Below the pieces are notes generated by a model, which ran no database searches, had not been told where the DNA came from, and saw only the letters and a list, made by a program, of their open reading frames with translations. A DNA stretch of 64,000 nt, taken from the NCBI RefSeq assembly GCF_014635245.1, contig NZ_BMCP01000001.1, positions 62,001 to 126,000 on the forward strand, read 5' to 3'. Below are positions 38,821 to 46,903 of this stretch, in pieces (position 1 is the first letter of the stretch; each line of letters opens with the position of its first letter). The stretch comes from Agaricicola taiwanensis. GTDB taxonomy: Bacteria; Pseudomonadota; Alphaproteobacteria; Rhizobiales; Methylopilaceae. A program made the translations under genes and the position numbers.

Positions 38821-39315
38821 ATGACCGCCTTGCCCTCGGCCGCCGTTCGTTTCAGTGAGGCCGCGCGTCAGGCCGGCATCGATCCAGATGTCATGGTCAT
38901 GGAGCAGTCGACCCGCACCGCGATGGAAGCAGCGGAGGCCTGTGGCGCTTCAGTGGCGCAGATCGTCAAATCCCTGGTGTTCCAGGGGGCACAGACGAAG
39001 AAACCTTGCCTGATCCTCGTCTCGGGCGCCAATCGCGTGGATGAGGAGACGGTGGCCGGCCACCTGGGCGAGCCGCTCGGGCGGATGGAGGTGCGCGCCG
39101 TGCGCGATCTCACCGGCTACGCCATCGGCGGCATACCGCCGCTTGGCCATGCCACGCCCATCCGCACCTTCATGGACGAGGATCTTCTGCGCCATGGCCA
39201 GGTCTTCGCGGCGGCCGGAACGCCCAATACAATGTTTTCGGTGGCGCCTGAGGCGCTGCGGCAGGCGACCTCGGCCGCCGTGATCCGCGTCACGCCCGAA
39301 GATACGCCCGCCTGA
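38821..39315 (+). CDS. YbaK/EbsC-family (ProX-like) aminoacyl-tRNA deacylase
   Basis: 164-residue protein of the YbaK/ProX editing superfamily, which hydrolyses mischarged aminoacyl-tRNAs such as Ala- or Cys-tRNA(Pro). Marks: an invariant Lys in QIVKSLVFQG, ILVSGANRVDEE, GYAIGGIPPLGH with the GxxPxGH active-site loop, and GTPNTMFSV. The ATG has a perfect AAGGAG 6 nt before it. The specific tRNA substrate is uncertain. Confidence 0.9.
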   Translation: MTALPSAAVRFSEAARQAGIDPDVMVMEQSTRTAMEAAEACGASVAQIVKSLVFQGAQTKKPCLILVSGANRVDEETVAGHLGEPLGRMEVRAVRDLTGYAIGGIPPLGHATPIRTFMDEDLLRHGQVFAAAGTPNTMFSVAPEALRQATSAAVIRVTPEDTPA

Positions 39316-39316
39316 A

Positions 39317-39760
39317 TCAGCGGTCGTTCTCATCGCGGGCAAGGCCCGCGCGCACCTCAGGGGGGAACCCCATGACCTGATCGAAGATGCGGGTTTGCAC
39401 CAGAGCCTGCGTTTGATTGGTCAGGGCTCGGATCTCCTCAAGCCGCGTATCTATGGCGGCCCGGTCCGGCTGCGGCCTGGCGGCTTCGGCGCCAATTTCC
39501 CGGCGCAGCTCACGCAGGCGTCTCCAGAGCGGCCTCAGCTCCGGCAGCAGGGCCCGCACGTCCTGACGCAATTGCGACCGATATTCATCCGGCAGACGGC
39601 GGCCGATGCTGTCCACCTCGCCTCGTAGCCCGCCCTTCCGCGGCGGGTCGAAATAGCCGACGGCGGCCATGCCGACGAAGAAGCCATTGAGCAGCAGCGA
39701 CGCTGCCAGGATTCCCCAGAACAGGCGCTTGCGGTTCACGCTGGTCGACAAGGGGTTCAT
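39317..39760 (-). CDS. Periplasmic heavy-metal/stress sensor-like protein
   Basis: 147-residue protein: membrane anchor at about 13-34, then a periplasmic helical domain rich in Arg/Glu, with the LPELRPLWRRLRELRREI and EEIRALTNQTQALVQ helices, like the Spy/CpxP/CnrX-type metal or misfolding sensors. Its ATG overlaps the anti-sigma stop (ATGA), so it is third in a sigma/anti-sigma/sensor operon, as in cnrYXH-type systems. No metal ligands stand out, and the inducing signal is unknown. Confidence 0.8.
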   Translation of the reverse strand: MNPLSTSVNRKRLFWGILAASLLLNGFFVGMAAVGYFDPPRKGGLRGEVDSIGRRLPDEYRSQLRQDVRALLPELRPLWRRLRELRREIGAEAARPQPDRAAIDTRLEEIRALTNQTQALVQTRIFDQVMGFPPEVRAGLARDENDR

Positions 39761-40185
39761 GGCAACTCGAGCTCGCCGGGGCCGTAGACGAGCGTATCGA
39801 GCGAGGCAAGTTCTATGGAGTCCTGCGCCTGCGCACCCTGCTGCACATAGAAATCGAACATACCTCCGGCAATCACCGCGAGCATGAACCCGGCGGCGAT
39901 ACGAGGCATCCACCAACCAAATTCGCTGACACGCCGCGGCAGCTTCACCATGACCGCGGCAGCAACCCGTGAGGAGACATCAGGCTTCACCATGACGTCG
40001 AGGGCGGCGCCATAACCTGCCAGGGCGTCGGACAGCCGCAAGGCTTCTTCGTGCACCGCGCGTGCCTCGGGGGCGGCCATGAGAGTGCGCCGTGCCCAAT
40101 TGGCCTCGATCGCATCGGGCCAGCAGCCGATATCCGGGCCGTACCGATCGACCAATTCGGTGAAACGGACGAGATCGCCGTTCAT
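39757..40185 (-). CDS. Anti-sigma factor, membrane-bound
   Basis: 142-residue protein with a helical cytosolic N-terminal domain (about 1-90), one membrane helix (about 93-113) and a short periplasmic tail. It follows the ECF sigma gene directly, which is the usual place for its anti-sigma factor. The ATG at 40185 has AAAGG 9 nt upstream; an ATG 9 bp earlier (40194) is possible. No zinc-binding (ZAS) Cys/His pattern is seen, so a redox-sensing role is unlikely. Confidence 0.8.
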   Translation of the reverse strand: MNGDLVRFTELVDRYGPDIGCWPDAIEANWARRTLMAAPEARAVHEEALRLSDALAGYGAALDVMVKPDVSSRVAAAVMVKLPRRVSEFGWWMPRIAAGFMLAVIAGGMFDFYVQQGAQAQDSIELASLDTLVYGPGELELP

Positions 40186-40186
40186 A

Positions 40187-40777
40187 TCATCCATCCTTTG
40201 CCGGGCTTTTCTCGCCCATGGCATCCATCGTCAATTCCTTCAGGCGCCTCCGCGCGCGCGCCAGAAGGGACTCATAGGCATCTTCCGTCACATCAAGAAC
40301 GGCCGACGCCTCCGCTTGGCTCAACCCCTGCAGATGCGCCAGAACGATCGCGGTGCGCTGGCGCGGCGGCAATCGGTCCATGGCATGCGCCAGCAACCGG
40401 TCCCGCTCGTTGTCCAGCGCGATCCGCTCCGGTGAAGCGGCATCGTCTGAGAGCACCTGCTCCATGTCTTCGACATCGACCGTCGGCCGCCGCCGCCGAA
40501 TGATGTCGATGGACAGTCGATAGCTCACCTGATGCAGCCATGTTCCGATCTGCGCCCTCGGTTCCCAGTCGGGCGCCGCGTTCCACAGCCGCAGGAAGGC
40601 ATCCTGCGCCACCTCTTCGGCTTCCGCCGCGCTGCCCAGAAGCGACAGCGCAAGGCGCACCAGACGCGGGGTCTCGTCTCGCATGACCCGGCCGAAAGCG
40701 GCCTGATCGCCCGCCGCGATACGTGCCATCAGCGCCGCGTCCGCTGCGATGCGATTGTGGTCTGGCGCCGAGACCAT
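40187..40777 (-). CDS. ECF-family RNA polymerase sigma factor
   Basis: 196-residue sigma factor with region 2 (about 25-90, AEEVAQDAFLRLW, TWLHQVSYRLSIDIIRRRR) and region 4 (about 130-183, LPPRQRTAIVLAHLQGLSQ with a helix-turn-helix ending LLARARRRLKEL). First gene of a three-gene operon with the anti-sigma and a periplasmic sensor. Its promoter region (above 40778) is full of inverted repeats. The target genes are not apparent in the window. Confidence 0.93.
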   Translation of the reverse strand: MVSAPDHNRIAADAALMARIAAGDQAAFGRVMRDETPRLVRLALSLLGSAAEAEEVAQDAFLRLWNAAPDWEPRAQIGTWLHQVSYRLSIDIIRRRRPTVDVEDMEQVLSDDAASPERIALDNERDRLLAHAMDRLPPRQRTAIVLAHLQGLSQAEASAVLDVTEDAYESLLARARRRLKELTMDAMGEKSPAKDG

Positions 40778-41325
40778 GAAAGATCGAATCCTCTCCGATT
40801 GCCAATCCGAGTGATAGCGCCTGATGCTTCGTCACGCGACCCTCTTCCCTATGCTCTGATCGGTCGGATTCCATGGAACCGCTTCGTCGAAGTCCCCCCG
40901 CACCAACTGATACGGGGGAACGTCGTCGTTCCGTCGCGCTCGCGGCAAATGATTCGGTCCATCAATGTCGTAAGGAGGCCGGAAGAACAGCCCAAGGACC
41001 TTGGCTGGACTTGTGATGAATCAAATCTGAAGATTGGTCTGTGAACCTTTCGTAATGTTAGCCGCGCTGCAGGAACCACTTTAGAAGCTGATTTTTCAGG
41101 TAATTCTATGATGTTATGGAAAACACATCACAGAAAGCGGACAAATACGGACCGAGGAAAATGTTGAAATAATGCGATTTTAACGCGCATGTGCTCGATT
41201 CTGGTCTTGCGCCATTACTTGGCTTGTGCCAAATCTGAAACTAGAAGCGCGTTCCAAAAGTATCGGCAGATATAAAAGCTGATGCTGCCTTCGTAACTAC
41301 GTCCCCCTTAATGCAGGTGAGAAAA
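40778..41325. other. Regulatory intergenic region between the ECF sigma gene and mucR
   Basis: About 550 bp shared by divergent genes. The half near the sigma gene is GC-rich with three inverted repeats: CTTCG-T-CGAAG (40882-40892), CCCCCG/CGGGGG (40895-40900 with 40913-40918) and GGAACG/CGTTCC (40917-40922 with 40927-40932); the last two share bases and exclude each other. The half near mucR (41040-41290) is strongly AT-rich, as expected for a MucR-type target, and mucR may bind its own promoter there. No gene seen. Confidence 0.6.
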
Positions 41326-41781
41326 ATGCTAGATCAGAATGACAGCGCCAACTACGTGGAGCTGGCCGCCGATATCGTCAGCGCCTATGTGAGCAATAAC
41401 ACCGTGGCGATCGCGGAACTCCCGGAACTGGTGGGCCAGGTTCATGCTGCTTTGAAGCGCATCAGCACTGGCGAGCCCGAAAAGGTCGAGGAGCGTCTGA
41501 CGCCGGCTGTTCCGGTCAAGAAGTCGGTCACACCGGACTACATCATCAGCCTTGAAGATGGTCAGAAGTTCAAATCGTTGAAGCGTCACCTTCGGACGAA
41601 ATACAACATGACGCCCGACGATTACCGCAAGAAGTGGGGTCTTCCCGCTGACTATCCGATGGTGGCGCCGAACTATGCTGCCTCCCGCTCCGACCTTGCC
41701 CGCAAGATGGGCCTTGGTCAGAAGCGTGAGGAGGAAGCTCCCGCCAAGCCCACGCGTGGCCGCAAGAAGGCGACCGCCTGA
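41326..41781 (+). CDS. mucR: MucR/Ros-family transcriptional regulator lacking zinc ligands
   Basis: 151-residue MucR-like regulator, a global AT-rich-DNA-binding repressor in Hyphomicrobiales. The N-terminal oligomerisation helix (ADIVSAYVSNNTVAI) and the C-terminal DNA-binding core (SLEDGQKFKSLKRHL, then NMTPDDYRKKWGLPADYPMVAPNYAA) are intact. The Ros zinc finger uses Cys-x2-Cys/Asp and His-x3/4-His; here Ser75 replaces the first Cys, Asp78 occupies the second position, His88 remains, and Lys92-Tyr93 stand where the last His should be. Zinc binding is probably lost, as in some Mesorhizobium homologues. The ATG has AGGTGAG 4 nt upstream and a strong terminator after the stop. Confidence 0.92.
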   Translation: MLDQNDSANYVELAADIVSAYVSNNTVAIAELPELVGQVHAALKRISTGEPEKVEERLTPAVPVKKSVTPDYIISLEDGQKFKSLKRHLRTKYNMTPDDYRKKWGLPADYPMVAPNYAASRSDLARKMGLGQKREEEAPAKPTRGRKKATA

Positions 41782-41834
41782 GGCATCAAATAGTGTTCTT
41801 CTCGCCCTTCGGGGGACGGGTGAGGAGAAATCCC

Positions 41835-41875
41835 AAAGCTCAAGCCACCGTGATTACGGGAGCTTGAGCTTTTTT
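41835..41875 (+). terminator. Intrinsic terminator of mucR
   Basis: AAAGCTCAAG pairs with CTTGAGCTTT (10 bp), with an inner CCGT/ACGG stem, and runs into five further T's (41871-41875). A textbook Rho-independent terminator 53 bp after the mucR stop. Confidence 0.9.
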
Positions 41876-41948
41876 ATTTGCGGCGCCACGCCGTCATCAT
41901 CGCACGACAGCATCGAGCAAAAACTTCCTTGGCGGACAGTCGCTTTCT

Positions 41949-42917
41949 TCATGCAGCCTGAGGCGCCGCGAGCACGCGAACGGGCTTTCCAGCCCGCCAA
42001 GCCAGGATGTCTTCCACCGCATCCCGGTAGAAGCCGCGATAGGCCCCCTCGGTGACATAGCCGAGATGAGGAGTGGTCACCGCGTTCGGCACCCGGCGCA
42101 AAGGGTGGTTCTCGGGGAGAGGCTCCTGGTCGTAAACGTCAAGACCCGCGCGAATTCGGCCGGCCTCCAGCGCATCGATGAGCGGCGCCTCCTCAACAAT
42201 CGGACCGCGTGAGGTGTTGATCAGCATGGCGTCCGGCTTCATCAGGCCGATCTCCCGAGCCCCGACCAGCCCGCGGGAGCGCTCACCCAGCACAAGATGA
42301 ATGCTGACCACATCTGCCTGACGGAAAAGATCATCCTTCTCGACCAGCCTCGCGCCAGCCTCGGCAGCCCGCTCTGCCGTGAGGTTCTGGCTCCAGGCGA
42401 TCACCTCCATGCCGAACGCCTTGGCGATCGGCACCATGCGGGAGCCGAGCTTCCCAAGCCCGAGCAGCCCCAGTGTCTTGCCTCCGAGCGTCACGCCGAT
42501 GGTTTCCTGCCAGCGGCCCGCCCGCACCCGCGCGTGCTCACCGGGAATATTGCGCGCCACCGACAGGATCAGGCCCCAGGCGATCTCCGGCGTTGCGTGC
42601 TGCGACTCGCCGGCAAAGGTGTGGCAGACCGTGATGCCCTGCGCGACAGCCGTATCCATGTCGATGGTCCGCACCCGCGCGCCCGTCACGATCACGAGCT
42701 TCAGCTTCGGCAATCTGGCGATCAGCGACGCCGGCAGCGGCATGCGCTCTCGCATCAGGCAGAGCACATCATAATCCGCCAGCGCGGCGGCCGCTTCATC
42801 TTCCGTGGCAAGATTGCGGTCGAAGACATCGACAGAGACGTCGCTGCCGAGCTGCGACCAGTCGGCATAGTCCAGCGCAACGCGCTGGTAATCGTCCAGC
42901 ACGGCAACCTTCAGCAT
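41949..42917 (-). CDS. D-2-hydroxyacid dehydrogenase family protein
   Basis: 322-residue NAD-dependent D-isomer-specific 2-hydroxyacid dehydrogenase. The Rossmann motif GLGKLG is at residues 153-158; the catalytic Arg is in NTSRGP, the Glu in DVYDQEPLP and the His in TPHLGY, giving a full Arg-Glu-His triad. Last gene of an eight-gene operon running from 50872 to 41949, 2 bp after the AtuA-like gene. Within the operon it probably reduces or oxidises a 2-oxo/2-hydroxy acid intermediate; the substrate is unknown. Confidence 0.9.
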   Translation of the reverse strand: MLKVAVLDDYQRVALDYADWSQLGSDVSVDVFDRNLATEDEAAAALADYDVLCLMRERMPLPASLIARLPKLKLVIVTGARVRTIDMDTAVAQGITVCHTFAGESQHATPEIAWGLILSVARNIPGEHARVRAGRWQETIGVTLGGKTLGLLGLGKLGSRMVPIAKAFGMEVIAWSQNLTAERAAEAGARLVEKDDLFRQADVVSIHLVLGERSRGLVGAREIGLMKPDAMLINTSRGPIVEEAPLIDALEAGRIRAGLDVYDQEPLPENHPLRRVPNAVTTPHLGYVTEGAYRGFYRDAVEDILAWRAGKPVRVLAAPQAA

Positions 42918-42919
42918 GA

Positions 42920-44317
42920 TCAGAAGGTCTCCGTGAAGACTGGGAACATGGCGGCCATGTCATCCACCTGCATGAGGTGGAACACGTTGAAGCGATAGGC
43001 CGCGCCGGTCACAACCTCAGGAGGCGTGAAGGGGAAGGCAAGGTTGCCGGCCGTGGAAAGCCGCCCTTCGAAGCCGTGATGGAGAAGGTACTGTTTGGTG
43101 GTGCGAACCACTTCCTCGGCCCGCTCCGGCGTGGGAGCCAGACACTCGCCCATGATGAAGGCCTCCCGCGGCATGGGATTCGGCGGCGTCGGCCAATGCC
43201 GCACCCCATCAACACCGTAGACGCGGAAGAACAAATCGTAATCCTGTGCGGTATCTTCGCAGACGAGATCGCGCACCACGGTCTTCACTTCTTCCAGAAG
43301 CGCCGCATGTCTCGCAATGAAGCGCGGGTCGGCGGTCGCCGACAGCAGCAATGCCCGATACCCGACGAGACGCGCGCCTTCCAGCTTCAGCGTGATCCTG
43401 TCCGCCGGCTGCCAGACCGCGCCGGTGACGCGGGTGCGCCGCGCGTCGAGGGCCTCATAATGAGCGTTGCGGAGATCACAGCGACCGGCCGGCTCACGGA
43501 TGTCGTAGGGATCCGCCTGTTCATAGAGACTGTGCGCGGCGACCGATGCCGGTGTCGCGGCCCGCTTCGGCGACATGCTCTCCAGATTAAAGCCCTCGTC
43601 GTCGAGCTCGGCTAGGATGGTGTCGCGCCCGCCCGGCGTGCAGCAGAGAGAGGCACACTCCACGATCTTGGCCATATGGGTCGCAATGCCCAGTGGGAAG
43701 CCAAGCATCGCGGGGATAGAGGCGAAGATGCCGGTATCGCAGGCGCGGCCGGTCACCACCACGTCGGCTCCGGTCTCCAGCGCACGGCGGAAGGCTTCCA
43801 GGCCAACCTGCCCGACCAGTTGCGAGGAGGCATCCACCTCCTCCTCGGTGAGTTCAGGCATGCTGTCCATGGGCATCACGCGGCCCGCCTTGATTTCCCG
43901 GCGCACCACCTCGCGCGGCACATCGCTCGGCACATAGGCGAGCTTGAAGTGCAGGTCGTCCTCAGCCGCGATCTCACGGATCATCTCAAGGGTCTGATCA
44001 AGGTGCGGCTTTGCACCGGCCGAACCGGCCGAGCCGATGATCAGCGGAATGTCCAGCTGGCGGGCGGCACGAAGCACCTTCCTCAGATCACGCTTTGCAC
44101 CGACCCGGGTCGGCGCCATCTTGCCCGCGCCAAGGTAATTGGGGCCTATGTCGATGGACCCCATGTCGCAGCCGATCATATCCGGTTTGCGGGTCAGGCC
44201 CTCCTCAAGCGCCGGGGTCGGAATACCGTAACCAAGTTGGCCGGAGGCGCCCAGCACGCGCAGGGGCCGGCGGCCGTTCTTCTCGAAGTCCTCGATGAGA
44301 CGTTGGATGGCGCTCAA
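42920..44317 (-). CDS. AtuA-family (DUF1446) acyclic terpene utilisation-type protein
   Basis: 465-residue member of the family annotated after AtuA of the Pseudomonas citronellol pathway (DUF1446). Recognised by RVLGASGQLGYG near the start, MIGCDMGSIDIGPNYLG, LIIGSAGSAGAKPHLDQTL, VTGRACDTGIFA and AYRFNVFHL near the end. The biochemical role of the family is not firmly known. The start codon is TTG, inside the stop of the DUF4387 gene (TTGA). The AtuA-family/DUF4387 pair recurs in operons for organic acid or CoA-ester breakdown, so a two-subunit enzyme is likely. Confidence 0.85.
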   Translation of the reverse strand: MSAIQRLIEDFEKNGRRPLRVLGASGQLGYGIPTPALEEGLTRKPDMIGCDMGSIDIGPNYLGAGKMAPTRVGAKRDLRKVLRAARQLDIPLIIGSAGSAGAKPHLDQTLEMIREIAAEDDLHFKLAYVPSDVPREVVRREIKAGRVMPMDSMPELTEEEVDASSQLVGQVGLEAFRRALETGADVVVTGRACDTGIFASIPAMLGFPLGIATHMAKIVECASLCCTPGGRDTILAELDDEGFNLESMSPKRAATPASVAAHSLYEQADPYDIREPAGRCDLRNAHYEALDARRTRVTGAVWQPADRITLKLEGARLVGYRALLLSATADPRFIARHAALLEEVKTVVRDLVCEDTAQDYDLFFRVYGVDGVRHWPTPPNPMPREAFIMGECLAPTPERAEEVVRTTKQYLLHHGFEGRLSTAGNLAFPFTPPEVVTGAAYRFNVFHLMQVDDMAAMFPVFTETF

Positions 44318-44616
44318 ATCTCAATCTCCAGAAGAAGGCTGTGCTGCTGGGCTCCGTAGACATCGGTGTCGCCGGGATTGCCGGAGACGATGTCACGGGG
44401 GATGGTGATCTTCACGGCGTTGGAGGGCGCATAATCAATCACGCGCACCTCGTTTTCCGACTTTCCGTAGAGCCGGGCCACCTCCGAACGGATGTGCGAT
44501 ACGGCCTTCTTGGCGCGCAGGAAATCGTCGGTGTCCTTGAACATCAGATCGAAGGTGACGAGGCAGGGCCCGGCGTTCTTGCTGCGGATGACGGTTGCTA
44601 TGTTCTGAAGTTGCAT
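44314..44616 (-). CDS. DUF4387 protein, partner of the AtuA-family protein
   Basis: 100-residue protein of DUF4387, with IRSKNAGPCLVTFDLMFKD at the N-terminus and IPRDIVSGNPGDTDVYGAQQ near the end. DUF4387 is found next to, or fused to, AtuA-type proteins and probably forms one enzyme with them. The stop overlaps the TTG start of the AtuA gene. It lies 5 bp after the isopropylmalate-dehydrogenase-like gene. Confidence 0.85.
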   Translation of the reverse strand: MQLQNIATVIRSKNAGPCLVTFDLMFKDTDDFLRAKKAVSHIRSEVARLYGKSENEVRVIDYAPSNAVKITIPRDIVSGNPGDTDVYGAQQHSLLLEIEI

Positions 44617-44621
44617 GATGG

Positions 44622-45704
44622 TCAGGCCGCCTTTGCTCTACCACTCTGAATGGTCTCAACCACATCCCGGGCGAAGCTCTCGGTCGAGCCGGTTCCGCCG
44701 AGATCCGGTGTGCGCGATGCGGGATCGGCCAGCCGCAGCTGCACCGCCGCCCTCAATTCGTCCGCGGCCTCCCGATAGTTCTGCCGCCCGTGGCGGGTGG
44801 CGAGCCAATCCAGCAACATCGCCATCGACAGGATTAGCGAGGTCGGGTTGGCGATGTTGCGGCCGGCGATATCGGGAGCCGAGCCATGAGACGCCTGCGC
44901 CATGCCGTTGTGATCGCCATGATTGAGCGATTCAGCAAGGCCGAGGCCGCCGGCAAGCTCGGAGGCGAGGTTTGATAGGATGTCGCCGAACATATTGGTG
45001 GTGACGATGACGTCGTAGCGGCTGGCATCCCGCACCAGATGCGAGGTCATGGCATCCACGATGACATCGTTCACGGCAACTTCAGGGAAGTCCTTTCCCA
45101 CATCCCGGCAAGCTTCGATGAAAAGCCCGTCGGTCTTCTTCATCACGTTGCCCTTGTGGACGATGGTCACCTTCTTCCGCCGTGTCATAGCGGCCTGGAA
45201 ACCGGCCCGGGCGATGCGCTCGCTGTTGTGGCGCGTGATCTTGCGCATGGCGAGCGCCACGTCCGGCGTGGGCATCAACTCGCTCGAGGTGCCGCCGACC
45301 ATGTTGCGGTCGGCGTAAAACCCCTCGGTGTTTTCGCGGGCGATCAGGAGATCCATGGCGGGCACCAGCGAGGGCACGCCGGGACGCACATAGCTCGGCC
45401 GCATGTTGGCGTAAAGATCGAGCCCGAGCCGCAGGCCGGCCGACGGGTTGATGCCGCCCTTGTCACGCGGCGGATAATCGGCCGTGGACACCGGACCGAG
45501 AATGATGCCGTCGGCCTTGCGCGCTTCCTCGACCACCTCGTCGGCCAGGGTGGTACCGCGCACCTTCAGGCTCTTGAAGCCGATGTCCTCATCGCGGATG
45601 ACGGCGCCGAGCTCGTGCCGCTTGTTCAGCGCGTCCAGGCAGAGGCGGGTCGCGGCGACGATCTCAGGCCCAATGCCGTCGCCTTCAAGGATGATGATGT
45701 CCAT
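44622..45704 (-). CDS. Isocitrate/isopropylmalate/tartrate dehydrogenase family protein
   Basis: 360-residue decarboxylating dehydrogenase of the IDH/IPMDH fold. Motifs: LEGDGIGPEIV at 6-16, LDLYANMRPSYVRPG, LLIARENTEGFYADR (the NTEGFY loop, unlike the [12 protein letters not shown] loop of LeuB), TTNMFGDILSNLASE for metal, and [15 protein letters not shown] for NAD. The loop is like tartrate or homoisocitrate-type enzymes acting on a 3-substituted malate. The ATG has AGGAG 6 nt before it. Sits in the catabolic operon rather than with leucine genes, so it is a paralogue with a different substrate. Confidence 0.88.
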   Translation of the reverse strand: MDIIILEGDGIGPEIVAATRLCLDALNKRHELGAVIRDEDIGFKSLKVRGTTLADEVVEEARKADGIILGPVSTADYPPRDKGGINPSAGLRLGLDLYANMRPSYVRPGVPSLVPAMDLLIARENTEGFYADRNMVGGTSSELMPTPDVALAMRKITRHNSERIARAGFQAAMTRRKKVTIVHKGNVMKKTDGLFIEACRDVGKDFPEVAVNDVIVDAMTSHLVRDASRYDVIVTTNMFGDILSNLASELAGGLGLAESLNHGDHNGMAQASHGSAPDIAGRNIANPTSLILSMAMLLDWLATRHGRQNYREAADELRAAVQLRLADPASRTPDLGGTGSTESFARDVVETIQSGRAKAA

Positions 45705-45729
45705 GCGGCTCTCCTGATGAGGAATGGTG

Positions 45730-46815
45730 TCAATTGGCGAGGAAGGCGGGACGTTCGACCTTGGCGAGATCCGCCTCCGCCACAAGCGTCGCCACATCAT
45801 CCGCACCGAGAGGAATGCCTTCCCTCCGGCGCTGCGCCTCAGAACGCGCCTCCGGCTCGCCCGGCATGAGGATCTCTTCGAAGCCCTCCGCGCGCGGGTT
45901 TGCCTTGGCCCGCTCTACAAGTTCATCCATGCGCGATGCATAGGCCTCCGGCCCGACGAAGATGCCCGGCTGCATGACGATGAAGGCATGGCCGACGTTC
46001 TGGGGAGCATCGAAATCGAAATACTGGTTGCGGACCTGGCCGCCGAAGGCCGCGCCTGACATGACGCCACCGATGACCTCCATCATCAGGGACAGGCCGG
46101 AGCCCTTGGGTCCACCCAGCGGCAGGATGATCCCATCGTAGCCCTTCTGGGCGTCGGTCGTGGGTTTGCCATCGGCATCCAGCGCCCAGCCGAGCGGGAT
46201 CGGCTCGCCCTTCTGCGCCGCGCGGCGGATCTTGCCGCGCGCAACGACGGAGGTCGCCATATCGAGCATGACGCCGGGATGGTTCTTGCCCGCGGGCGCG
46301 GCGAAGGCAAAGGGGCTGGTTCCCAGAAACGGCTCGCGCCCGCCCCAGATGGGCATAGCGGGCGAGGCGTTTGTGAAGACGAAGGCCGCCATGTTCTCCT
46401 TCACCGCCATCTTCAGATAGCTGGCGGCCATTCCGAAATGCGCGCTGTTGAAGGCGGTCACGAAGGCGATGCCGCATTCTCGCGCGATATCGATCGCTTC
46501 CGACATGGCCTTGGTGGCAACCACGAAGCCCAGTCCATCGTCACCGTTGACCTGCGCGGTCACACTGGTGGGGCGCTCTACGGACATGGTGGGCTTGGCT
46601 TTGACCAGTCCCTTGCGCAGGCGTTCCGTATAGATCGGAATACGTCCGACGCCGTGGGAGGAGACGCCCCGAAGATCGGCCTCGACGAGGCACTGAGCCA
46701 CCCGCTCAGCATCCGCCTGCGGCACGCCATTGCCCGCGAAGATACGAGCGACGAAGGGTTCAAGATCGGTAGGAGAGACATGACGCGGACGCGCCACCGT
46801 TTCATTTGCTGCCAC
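45730..46815 (-). CDS. Ldh2-family malate/L-sulfolactate/ureidoglycolate dehydrogenase-like protein
   Basis: 361-residue NAD(P)-dependent 2-hydroxyacid dehydrogenase of the Ldh2 (malate/L-lactate) superfamily. Marks: RGVSSHGVGRIPIY with the catalytic His near residue 54, GFVVATKAM, NSAHFGMAASY with the second conserved His, and LPLGGPKGSGLSLM. Start codon GTG at 46815. In the operon it may oxidise a 2-hydroxy acid (malate-like, sulfolactate-like) to the 2-oxo acid. Family substrates vary widely, so none is assigned. Confidence 0.88.
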   Translation of the reverse strand: MAANETVARPRHVSPTDLEPFVARIFAGNGVPQADAERVAQCLVEADLRGVSSHGVGRIPIYTERLRKGLVKAKPTMSVERPTSVTAQVNGDDGLGFVVATKAMSEAIDIARECGIAFVTAFNSAHFGMAASYLKMAVKENMAAFVFTNASPAMPIWGGREPFLGTSPFAFAAPAGKNHPGVMLDMATSVVARGKIRRAAQKGEPIPLGWALDADGKPTTDAQKGYDGIILPLGGPKGSGLSLMMEVIGGVMSGAAFGGQVRNQYFDFDAPQNVGHAFIVMQPGIFVGPEAYASRMDELVERAKANPRAEGFEEILMPGEPEARSEAQRRREGIPLGADDVATLVAEADLAKVERPAFLAN

Positions 46816-46903
46816 GGGTTATGGTCCTGCCCTGTGCAGCCTTTGAAGGCTGTCTTGGTGATGATGTGAAAAGGGGCGCCTGAAGGCGCCCCTCGTGTGC
46901 GTC

